Assembly: GCA_945861085.1 (NCBI GenBank) | Contig: OX244046.1 | Coordinates: forward strand, 3,906,001 to 3,970,000 | DNA: 64,000 nucleotides | Reading direction: 5' to 3' | From: Clostridioides difficile_D | GTDB lineage: Bacteria > Bacillota > Clostridia > Peptostreptococcales > Peptostreptococcaceae | Shown: piece after piece, positions 35,935 to 43,700 of the stretch | Position numbering within the stretch: position 1 is the stretch's first letter | Layout of the letters: every line of letters starts with the position of its first letter | Notes under the pieces: generated by a model | Told to the model about the DNA's origin: nothing | What the model saw: only the letters and a program-made list of their open reading frames with translations | Database searches by the model: none | Translations under genes and position numbers: made by a program

Positions 35935-36771
35935 TTATAATACCCCTCCTAAAGCCAACCTAAACTTAAATAAGTCATCCCTATTTAAGCTCTTGCTTCC
36001 AAGTTCACAATTATGCTGAGAATAAAATCCGTGATAATCTGAACCTCCTGTAACCAATAAATTGTACTTCTTAGCATAAGAAAGTGATTCTCTTTCTAGT
36101 TCTTTATTGTGAGATGGATGATAAACTTCTATTCCATCTAATCCTATTTTTACCATATCCTCAATAGCACTAAAATTATCCATTTGACCAGGGTGGGCTA
36201 ACACACAGATTCCACCAGAATTCTTTATAGCTTTTATTGCATCTCTGTAATCCACGTACTTTAAAGATACATATACTTTACCATTTCCTCTATGAAACAA
36301 TTCTTTGTATAGACTTGAATATATATTATCTGTATATCCTTTATCTATAAGAGCTTTCATTATATGTTGTTTAAATATCCCAGTCTTTGAGGAGTATTTC
36401 TTTACATCCTCTAGAGATATTTTGTACCCTAAATCTATAATTTTATTTACCATCTTAACTGATGCTTTATGTCTATCACATACCATCGGATTGCACAAAT
36501 TTTTTATTTCTTCACTGTTCAAATCTATGTTATATCCCAGAATATGAACTCTTTTTCTATTTTTATAATCATAAGCTGAAATTTCTATACCTGGTATTAT
36601 TGTTATGCCATAATGTTCTCCAAGTACAAGAGCTTCATCTAATCCTGATAGTGTGTCATGATTTGTTATTGCCAAGATATTTATATTCTTTTCTGCTGCT
36701 TTTTTTATTATTTCTTCAGTAGTAAAATTATTATCTGATATATTTGTATGACAGTGTAACTCTGTTAACAA
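35935..36771 (-). CDS. PHP-family phosphoesterase (PhnPP-like)
   Basis: 278 aa PHP domain protein. Metal ligands are visible in LHCHTNISD, NHDTLSG, GIEISAY, VLAHPGQ and GGSDYHGF. TTG start with AGGGAGG 8 bases upstream. In C-P lyase operons the cyclic 5-phosphoribosyl 1,2-phosphate must be opened; E. coli uses PhnP (a metallo-beta-lactamase), while a PHP enzyme from Eggerthella lenta (PhnPP) does this and removes the phosphate. Position after phnM and absence of phnP suggest the same role here; that is inference. Confidence 0.85.
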   Translation of the reverse strand: MLTELHCHTNISDNNFTTEEIIKKAAEKNINILAITNHDTLSGLDEALVLGEHYGITIIPGIEISAYDYKNRKRVHILGYNIDLNSEEIKNLCNPMVCDRHKASVKMVNKIIDLGYKISLEDVKKYSSKTGIFKQHIMKALIDKGYTDNIYSSLYKELFHRGNGKVYVSLKYVDYRDAIKAIKNSGGICVLAHPGQMDNFSAIEDMVKIGLDGIEVYHPSHNKELERESLSYAKKYNLLVTGGSDYHGFYSQHNCELGSKSLNRDDLFKFRLALGGVL

Positions 36772-36774
36772 TCT

Positions 36775-37944
36775 TTATACCTCCCTTTTATAAACTGTTT
36801 TCCCATTTACAATAGTATTTACAACCTTTGGATATTCACTATCAATATCTACTAAAACTAAATCTGCTTTTTTATTTTCTTTTATACTACCTCTTTCATC
36901 ATATATTCCAACTGCTTTAGCTGGATTTGAGGTAAATAAACTGACTGCTTTATTTAAGTTATTAGTTCTTTCTGCAACTATACACATAGACTTTATCATA
37001 GCTGATGGAAGATAATCTGAGCAAACAATGTCACAGCAGTCTTCCAATATAGCATCCATTGCTTTTAAATTGTTATTATGAGATTTACCTCTTACAATAT
37101 TTGGTGCACCTAAGCAAGTTAGGACGCCTAGCTTCTTTGAATATTTTGCAACTTCAAGAGTTATAGGAAATTCAGATACATTTATCCCTATATTTTTTAT
37201 GAAATCCATCTTTTCTAATGTATCATCATCATGTGAAGCAACATTTATATTTTTAGTTTTGGCTCTTTCTATAATATTAGCTATTTTATTCCAATCTAAA
37301 TTATCATGCAGATTTACTAAACCATCTAACCATGTATCTACATAATTTTCTGTGACTCCCCACACTTTAGTAGCATACTCTCTATAAAATGTTGGATTTG
37401 TATACTGACCTTGTCCCGGAGAATGGTCCATTATTGATAAATAGTCTATTTTATTTTCATCTAATAATTCTGAAACCTTATCTAAACCTTCATGATACAA
37501 CACTTCATATCTTAAATGGACTTTATGATTTATACTCTTACTATCTATATTTTTATATGAATCAATATTTTCAATCATCTTTAAAGAGTTATCAATACTT
37601 CTGACCCCTACTCCATCTCCCAAAGATATAGAATGATAAACTGTAGTTATTCCATTCGCAGGTAGTTTTTTATCTAGTTCATAAAATGCCATATTAAATG
37701 GTAACAGTGTACTTGGTCTTGGCTCTATTTCCTTTTCAATGGCATCACTATGAATATCTATAATACCAGGTATTATGTATAAGTTTTTTGCATCTATTAT
37801 TTCATCTATCTCCTTAAAATCAAATACATAGTCAATCTTATCATTTGATACTTTCTTTATTGTATCTCCCTCTATGATTAAATGGCCATTTTCTAGTATC
37901 ATATCTTCTAATACAATATTTGCATTATGAATTAGTTTTATCAT
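36775..37944 (-). CDS. phnM: Ribosyl-methylphosphonate triphosphate diphosphatase PhnM
   Basis: 389 aa amidohydrolase-fold enzyme of the C-P lyase pathway; it removes pyrophosphate from alpha-D-ribose 1-phosphonate 5-triphosphate. Metal-binding motifs: IIPGIIDIHSDAIEKEIEPR, SHDDDT, CSDYLPSAM. It follows phnL with adjacent stop and start (ATG overlaps CTAGATG). The next gene is the PHP phosphatase. Confidence 0.93.
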   Translation of the reverse strand: MIKLIHNANIVLEDMILENGHLIIEGDTIKKVSNDKIDYVFDFKEIDEIIDAKNLYIIPGIIDIHSDAIEKEIEPRPSTLLPFNMAFYELDKKLPANGITTVYHSISLGDGVGVRSIDNSLKMIENIDSYKNIDSKSINHKVHLRYEVLYHEGLDKVSELLDENKIDYLSIMDHSPGQGQYTNPTFYREYATKVWGVTENYVDTWLDGLVNLHDNLDWNKIANIIERAKTKNINVASHDDDTLEKMDFIKNIGINVSEFPITLEVAKYSKKLGVLTCLGAPNIVRGKSHNNNLKAMDAILEDCCDIVCSDYLPSAMIKSMCIVAERTNNLNKAVSLFTSNPAKAVGIYDERGSIKENKKADLVLVDIDSEYPKVVNTIVNGKTVYKREV

Positions 37945-38658
37945 CTAGGCTACCCCACTTTCACTTATAGTCCCTTTTGTCATAGTAAAAGTCTTATCTA
38001 TAACAGTTTCCATAAATTCTATATCATGAAAAATTCCTATCATTGTAGTTCCTTGACTTTTAAGTTCTAACATTTTTTCTTTTACATATATTTTAGATTG
38101 ATTATCAAGTGATGCAGTTGGTTCATCAAGTAACAGAAGTCTAGGTTTTTTAACCATAGCTTGAGCTAGATTTAATCTTAATTTTTCTCCACCAGAAAAA
38201 TTATTTGGATAAGCATCCCATAAATTTTCCTTTATTTCAAATTTATTAAGTATATCTTTTGCCATATCATATGAACACTCTTTTTCAACTCCACTCTCAA
38301 TTAAAGAATGTATTACTAGTTCAATTGCAGTTATTCGTGGAAGTGTCTTTAAAAACTGCGATACATACCCTATTTCCTTCTTTCTAAGATTTATCATTTC
38401 TCTATCTTCAATTTTAGCCAGGTCTACATTACCATATATTTCTGAGTTAAAGATTATTTCTCCAGTTGTCGGTATATATGTTTTATAAATACTTTTTAAT
38501 ATAGTAGACTTCCCTGCTCCAGATTTGCCTATTATCCCTAAAAATTCACCTTTTGAAACCTCAAAATTTATATTACTACACGCCTTTATAGTCTTGTTCA
38601 ATGCATGCAAGTCAAAATCTTTACTAAAATTATTTACTTCAAGTATAGTTTCTTTCAT
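37945..38658 (-). CDS. phnL: C-P lyase ABC-type protein PhnL
   Basis: 237 aa. ABC ATPase fold with Walker A GIIGKSGAGKSTILKS, signature FSGGEKLRLNLAQA and Walker B LLLLDEPTASLDNQ. In E. coli PhnL is a subunit accessory to the C-P lyase core together with PhnK and is not a transporter. GGGGG lies about 11 bases before the ATG. 40 bases separate it from phnK. Confidence 0.92.
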   Translation of the reverse strand: MKETILEVNNFSKDFDLHALNKTIKACSNINFEVSKGEFLGIIGKSGAGKSTILKSIYKTYIPTTGEIIFNSEIYGNVDLAKIEDREMINLRKKEIGYVSQFLKTLPRITAIELVIHSLIESGVEKECSYDMAKDILNKFEIKENLWDAYPNNFSGGEKLRLNLAQAMVKKPRLLLLDEPTASLDNQSKIYVKEKMLELKSQGTTMIGIFHDIEFMETVIDKTFTMTKGTISESGVA

Positions 38659-38698
38659 TTTATTAAAAACCCCCGATTTACTTATTTAAAAACAATAT

Positions 38699-39565
38699 TT
38701 ATAACAATGAATTTATAAGTTGCTGAGTATATGGGTGTTGTGGGTCCTCCATTATTTGGTCTGTAAGACCAGACTCAATCACACTTCCATTTTTCATTAC
38801 AATTGTCCTATCGGCAAGCATCTTTATAACATCAAAGTCATGGGATACAACTATCATAGAAATCTTAAGCTCTCTTTGGATTTCTCTTATTAAATCCAAT
38901 ACTTCTGCTTGTACAGAGACATCTAGACCTGTTGTAACTTCATCTAATAGCAATATTGGAGGGTTATTTGAAAGAGCTTTTGCTATTTGGACTCGCTGTT
39001 GCATTCCCCCACTAAAGTATTTTGGTTTATGGTCTATTCTTTCTACAGGTATATTAGTTTTTATTAGAAGTTCTTTGGCTCTATCTCTTATTTTTTCAAC
39101 ATTATATAAATTTGCCATCAATAATTTTTCTGCTATATTACCTCCACTACTAAAGTCTAAATTTAGACCAAGATGAGGATTTTGATACACAATACCCATA
39201 AGATGATTCTTTATGTATCTCTTTTTTTGGTCTGAAAGTTCTAATATATTTATGTTTTTATTGTAATGGGATATATATACCTCTCCACTATTTGCATGTT
39301 CTTGGAAAAACAGTATTTTTAATAAAGTACTTTTTCCTGAACCAGATTCGCCCACAATTCCAAGTACTTCTCCCTCATAAAGTTCTAGATTTACATTATT
39401 GCATGCAATTATAGAACCACAATATTTACATATATTGTTGCTTTCATATCCTGTGCTTTCAAAACACTTTTCACACCCATCTCCATAAATAAGATTTATA
39501 TTTCTTCCTATTAATACTTGCTTGTCTATATTTTCTAATCTTTTAGTTTCATTTATTTTACTCAT
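38699..39565 (-). CDS. phnK: C-P lyase ABC-type protein PhnK with Cys4 insertion
   Basis: 288 aa (252 in E. coli). ABC ATPase domain with Walker A GIVGESGSGKSTLL, signature FSGGMQQRVQIAKA and Walker B LLLDEVTTGLDVS. Extra residues between the first strand and the Walker A hold C31-x2-C34-x11-C46-x2-C49, a zinc-ribbon-like pattern that E. coli PhnK lacks. Start ATG 39565 with GGAGGT 7 bases upstream; it overlaps the phnJ end by 8 bases. PhnK docks onto PhnJ in the core complex. Confidence 0.92.
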   Translation of the reverse strand: MSKINETKRLENIDKQVLIGRNINLIYGDGCEKCFESTGYESNNICKYCGSIIACNNVNLELYEGEVLGIVGESGSGKSTLLKILFFQEHANSGEVYISHYNKNINILELSDQKKRYIKNHLMGIVYQNPHLGLNLDFSSGGNIAEKLLMANLYNVEKIRDRAKELLIKTNIPVERIDHKPKYFSGGMQQRVQIAKALSNNPPILLLDEVTTGLDVSVQAEVLDLIREIQRELKISMIVVSHDFDVIKMLADRTIVMKNGSVIESGLTDQIMEDPQHPYTQQLINSLL

Positions 39566-40427
39566 TCCAAGCACCTCCAATTGTCACATATACACCATTA
39601 TTTCTTAATCTAACTTTTTCGCAATAACTTGTATCTGAGCAACTATAGTACTTTTCATTAGTATCACTGTCATATACTTCATCTAAAAATGTATTTGTAC
39701 TTTTACATAAACTACAATATTTTCCTTCAAATTTTTCCTCTTCAAATTTATAATCCTCAAACTCTAAAGGTTCTACCTTTGTATACGGGGCAATAGCATA
39801 GATTCTTTTTTCTCTACCTGCACCAAACAAGAATAAATTGTCAGACATGTTCAATTTTTTTATATCAAACCTAGGTATAGGTGATGGATTCATTAAATAT
39901 CTATCATTTACTTTACATGGATATTCAGCTGCTATTGATATATCATTAAATCTAACTATATCTTCATAAAGATATACCCACATCCTGCTATAATCTTCTT
40001 CTGAATGCATTCTTCTTGTTTCTACTTCACTAGGCTCTACTATTCTAAGTGTTTCTGGTATTGGAACTTGAAATATTAGTATTTGATTAGATTTTAGTTT
40101 TTCTTCTGGTATTCTATGTCTTGTTTGAATCAATGTAGCTTCTAGTGTATCTTTTGTAGTTTTGACATTACTTACATCTGCAATAAAGCTTCTTATATTA
40201 CAAGCATTTGTAGAATCATCACTTCCTTGATCAATTACTTTTACTACATCACCTTCACCAATTAATGACAGTGTTAATTGTAGACCTCCAGTACCCCATC
40301 CTTTAGCTATTGGTAATTCTCTTGAACCAAAAGGAACTTGATAACCAGGTATTGATACTGCTTTTAATATTTTTCTTCGTATTTCTTTCTTTGTATTTTC
40401 ATCTAAAAACCCATAGTTATATATCAC
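39558..40427 (-). CDS. phnJ: Carbon-phosphorus lyase, radical SAM subunit PhnJ
   Basis: 289 aa. It cleaves the C-P bond of ribosyl phosphonate by radical SAM chemistry. The family motif C-x2-C-x21-C-x5-C is intact near the C-terminus (KYCSLCKS ... YSCSDTSYCE): three cysteines for the 4Fe-4S cluster and the last for the thiyl radical. Start is GTG 40427 with GGAGG 9 bases upstream. Downstream phnK overlaps by 8 bases. All key residues are present, so the enzyme should be active. Confidence 0.96.
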   Translation of the reverse strand: MIYNYGFLDENTKKEIRRKILKAVSIPGYQVPFGSRELPIAKGWGTGGLQLTLSLIGEGDVVKVIDQGSDDSTNACNIRSFIADVSNVKTTKDTLEATLIQTRHRIPEEKLKSNQILIFQVPIPETLRIVEPSEVETRRMHSEEDYSRMWVYLYEDIVRFNDISIAAEYPCKVNDRYLMNPSPIPRFDIKKLNMSDNLFLFGAGREKRIYAIAPYTKVEPLEFEDYKFEEEKFEGKYCSLCKSTNTFLDEVYDSDTNEKYYSCSDTSYCEKVRLRNNGVYVTIGGAWNE

Positions 40428-40446
40428 CTAAACTTACCTCCATATA

Positions 40447-41532
40447 CTATTTTATTCTTTCCACATCCGCTTTAAAATCTACATAGTGAGGAAGCTTAAA
40501 GTGAGATATAAATCCTAATGAATCTATTCCATCTATATGAAGCAATACAAATTCTTCGTCTTGTGCTAGTTTTTCACTATTTGGTTCCAAAGATTTGTCT
40601 AGTATAGCCATAGATATAGCCTTATTCTCATTGTTCCCCATACAAAGACCATATCCTAAAGACATTTTATTTCTATCTTCCGAACTGTTTTTAGAATTTT
40701 CAGTCTTGTTTTGTGATGTTTTTGAAACTATTTCACATTCAGTAACCAACATATGGCCTATTGTTATTTGTTCATCTTCATAAATTGGATGTTTTATTTT
40801 TATAGATACATTTCCTGTTCTAAGTTCACTTATATATGGATGTTCATCACCAAAACCTCTTACAATAGCATAAGCAAAACCTGATACTACTCCACTTTCA
40901 CCTCTAGTTAATGCCTGTAACTTTGCTGACCTAGAAACTGGAAATCTTATACTATTTCTTGTAATATCATCAATAACTTCTTCTGATTTATCTTCACAAG
41001 CTTCTTCTTGTAACAAATTTTCCTTTCTAAATATATTAGATATCTTTGTAAATTCAGGGATTTCATCTACCATTTCTAGCTCATTTATAAAACTATCTCT
41101 AAAGTCTCTATTCTTTTTTTCATCTTCTTCTAATAATTCTACATTTAGTATTCTATTCTCATAGTCTCTAGTTGCCCCAAGATACTGTCCTCCTGGTATA
41201 TCTTTAAAAGTAGCTGATATTCTTCTTTTTATTCTCATTTCTTCTGTATTTATGGGTTCTGAATAGGTAACTCTAGGCATTGTTGACCTTAAAGCTCTTA
41301 TATAGAAAGATGCTTCTAATATATCACCTTGAGCTTGTTTTATAGCCAATGCTGATAGTTCCTTGTTGTATAAACTTCCTTCAGACATTACTTTGTCTAC
41401 AGCATAAGACATTTGTTCCTCAATCTGCTTTACGTCTATAGGTAAACTTTCTCCTTTTATTCTATAAAATTCAAGTATATTTTTAGCCTGTAATATAGCT
41501 TCTTCTCCACCCTTAACTGCTACATAAGCCAT
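40447..41532 (-). CDS. phnI: C-P lyase core subunit PhnI
   Basis: 361 aa. PhnI provides the nucleosidase that attaches phosphonate to the ribose of ATP with PhnG, H and L. Start MAYVAVKGGEEAI (ATG 41532) with GGGAGGT upstream, two bases after the phnH stop. The region LGYGLCMGNNENKAISMAI is a family feature shared with PhnG. 19 bases separate it from phnJ. Confidence 0.94.
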   Translation of the reverse strand: MAYVAVKGGEEAILQAKNILEFYRIKGESLPIDVKQIEEQMSYAVDKVMSEGSLYNKELSALAIKQAQGDILEASFYIRALRSTMPRVTYSEPINTEEMRIKRRISATFKDIPGGQYLGATRDYENRILNVELLEEDEKKNRDFRDSFINELEMVDEIPEFTKISNIFRKENLLQEEACEDKSEEVIDDITRNSIRFPVSRSAKLQALTRGESGVVSGFAYAIVRGFGDEHPYISELRTGNVSIKIKHPIYEDEQITIGHMLVTECEIVSKTSQNKTENSKNSSEDRNKMSLGYGLCMGNNENKAISMAILDKSLEPNSEKLAQDEEFVLLHIDGIDSLGFISHFKLPHYVDFKADVERIK

Positions 41533-41534
41533 TT

Positions 41535-42110
41535 TTATAATACCTCCCAACTTAATTTTGATGACCTTGGTATAAATGCAAGTTCTCCTTTTTTATCTAC
41601 CAAAATCAAATCTATTCCTATTGGATAATCTTTATTTATGATAGATAATCTTTGTATAAATTCTTCTTTAACTCCATCTATATATATACTATTTTTTGAT
41701 TTTATACCAGGACCACTCAAATCAAGCTTTATATACTTAGTTTGATAGTCTATTGATAAATCATTTACTTGATGTATTATAGTTGCACTTTCATCAGGAT
41801 ATTCAAAAGAGCCTATTTTAATCTGTAATATATCTAACTCTGAATTAATATCTAAAAATATATAATCTGATTCCATATAATCTACTTGATTTGACATTGT
41901 AAGTGCTCTTATATTTTTTATATCTTCTTGAGTATAATTTTCTATATAGAAGGTAACCTCTTGGTCTAATAAAGTGATTGCTATACCAATTGCTCCATTT
42001 AATAATTTTGTATTGTTTTCTATATTTATATTATCTATATTATTTAATTTCCCAGGAAATGAAGCACTATCTAGCATCTTTCTATATATTTCTTGTGTAT
42101 AATTTACCAT
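41535..42110 (-). CDS. phnH: C-P lyase core subunit PhnH
   Basis: 191 aa. Homodimeric subunit of the PhnGHIJ core, required for the first step. The sequence is divergent but the length, SFPGKLNNID N-terminus, YPIGIDLILVDKKGELAFIPR C-terminus (shown in part) and gene order support it. AGGAGG precedes the ATG; 14 bases after phnG. Confidence 0.9.
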   Translation of the reverse strand: MVNYTQEIYRKMLDSASFPGKLNNIDNINIENNTKLLNGAIGIAITLLDQEVTFYIENYTQEDIKNIRALTMSNQVDYMESDYIFLDINSELDILQIKIGSFEYPDESATIIHQVNDLSIDYQTKYIKLDLSGPGIKSKNSIYIDGVKEEFIQRLSIINKDYPIGIDLILVDKKGELAFIPRSSKLSWEVL

Positions 42111-42124
42111 GATTCTCCTCCTAT

Positions 42125-42556
42125 TTAATCCATAGTATTGAATTGAACTTTTGTTTTATTAATCAAACTAAACTCATCAATAATATCTTGCTCATATCTC
42201 AAGTTCTCTTCATATACACTTTTATTTATATAATTCTTTAACTCATCAAATTTAATATTATTGCTATGTAAAACTGCATCTATAGCTGCTAAATAGATGG
42301 CTTTTTTATAATTATTTTCTGCAACTATTCCATAACCCAAACTTTCATCCACCTTTACACTACATTCTGTAACTAATATCTCTCCTAAGTTAAATGTTGT
42401 GTTTTTTACACTTTCATTAGCTCTTACCATTACTGTAGCTAAGTTAGGGTTTTTAATTATAGAAATACTTGATGTGTCTTTTATCATTGAATATATCTTT
42501 TCTAGTTTCTCTAAGTTCATATTTATCAATATCTTAGTACTATCAACTGTATACAA
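42125..42556 (-). CDS. phnG: C-P lyase core subunit PhnG
   Basis: 143 aa. First gene of the operon; PhnG pairs with PhnI in the core. The C-terminal half contains GEILVTECSVKVDESLGYGIV. Start is TTG 42556 with AAGGAGG 7 bases upstream, a clear case of a non-ATG start. The spacing to phnH is 14 bases. Confidence 0.9.
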   Translation of the reverse strand: MYTVDSTKILINMNLEKLEKIYSMIKDTSSISIIKNPNLATVMVRANESVKNTTFNLGEILVTECSVKVDESLGYGIVAENNYKKAIYLAAIDAVLHSNNIKFDELKNYINKSVYEENLRYEQDIIDEFSLINKTKVQFNTMD

Positions 42557-42735
42557 GATTTGTCCTCCTTAATCTAACTTTCGTTTGCTTCTCTTTAATA
42601 ATATAATAAACAACCTAAGTTAAATGAATATTACAGTTGAGTTAATTCTAATGAATATCTTGTAAATTCTTTTTTAACAATGTTAAGAAAATATATTTTA
42701 AAATATGAATTAATCCAATAAAAACAAAAAGAAGC
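42557..42735. promoter_or_regulatory. Upstream region of the phn operon
   Basis: 180 bases between phnG and the repeat at 42736. It holds a 13-base palindrome TTAACA-A-TGTTAA (42674-42686), possibly an operator, and AT-rich minus-strand promoter-like words nearer phnG (TTCATT, 17 bases, TATATT). No convincing sigma-A promoter stands out and no riboswitch is recognised. Confidence 0.4.
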
Positions 42736-42843
42736 TGTCTCAAAATAGAGATAAGCCTCTTTTTCATTGTTAAAATAATAAAAATGTATTTGATTTCATG
42801 CAAAAAAGAGTGCCTCATGACCTAAAAAGTTCATTTTGAGACA
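42736..42843. mobile_element. MITE-like repeat, copy 2
   Basis: 108 bp with terminal inverted repeats TGTCTCAAAAT/ATTTTGAGACA (42736-42746, 42833-42843). It has the same length and orientation as copy 1 at 25672-25779, with about nine base differences. It lies between the 3' end of tatD and the phn upstream region; a further inverted repeat (ACTTATAATGA/TCATTATAAGT) follows at about 42856-42890. Confidence 0.7.
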
Positions 42844-42900
42844 CTCCCTTCCTATACTTATAATGACTTCTTTTATATATCATTATAAGTTTTAATTTGT

Positions 42901-43671
42901 CTATTTTATATTAAAAAATTTCTTTGCATTTTCTTTCGTAGCTCTACATACTTCTTCATAAGATATTCCTTTTTCCTGAGCTATCTTATCAGCAACAAAA
43001 GATACTTGAGAAGGATTGTTTCTCTTTCCTCTATATGGCTCTGGTGACATATATGGTGAATCAGTCTCTATGAATAATCTTTCTAGAGGTATTTCTCTTA
43101 CTACTTCTCTAGTCTTTTTATTATTCTTAAAAGTAACTGTACCTGGAATTGATATATAACAACCCATCTTAACATATTCTCTAGCTAACTCCACATTTCC
43201 ACTATAACAATGAAGCACACATCCTATTTCAGGACTTTTAGTATTCTTTATTATCTCAAAAGTATCTCCATGTGCATCTCTATCATGTATTATTATTGGA
43301 AGTTTTAACTCATTAGCTAATTCAATTTGCTTCTTAAACCACTCTTTCTGTTCTTCTCTTGGAGAATAATCATAATAATAATCTAATCCAATCTCTCCAA
43401 TAGCTACAACCTTTTCATTTTCAGTTGCAAGTTTTCTTAAAGTCTCTATTGCTGTATCATCTAGTTTTGATACATCATGTGGATGTACTCCAACTGCTGA
43501 ATATATAAAGTCATATTTTTTAGCAAGTTCAATTGCTGTTATTGACGTTTCTATATCTGCTCCTGGATTTACAACCAAATCTACACCTTTATCTTTTAAT
43601 GAACCAATAAGTTCATCTCTATCTTCATCAAAACTTTCATCATTTAAATGTGCATGTGAGTCAAATAACAT
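42901..43671 (-). CDS. tatD: TatD-family metal-dependent DNase
   Basis: 256 aa (YabD in B. subtilis). TIM-barrel hydrolase with metal ligands in DSHAHLNDE, GEIGLDYYY, IHDRDAH, LHCYSG and ETDSPYMSP. It is 30 bases downstream of metS and in the same direction, as in B. subtilis. Cellular role probably in DNA or RNA end processing. Confidence 0.93.
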   Translation of the reverse strand: MLFDSHAHLNDESFDEDRDELIGSLKDKGVDLVVNPGADIETSITAIELAKKYDFIYSAVGVHPHDVSKLDDTAIETLRKLATENEKVVAIGEIGLDYYYDYSPREEQKEWFKKQIELANELKLPIIIHDRDAHGDTFEIIKNTKSPEIGCVLHCYSGNVELAREYVKMGCYISIPGTVTFKNNKKTREVVREIPLERLFIETDSPYMSPEPYRGKRNNPSQVSFVADKIAQEKGISYEEVCRATKENAKKFFNIK

Positions 43672-43700
43672 CTTTAATCTCCTTACTATTTAATTGCCTA

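Noticed and set aside
42557..42735. A phosphate or phosphonate riboswitch before phnG
   Set aside because: No recognisable aptamer or terminator pair is present in the leader.
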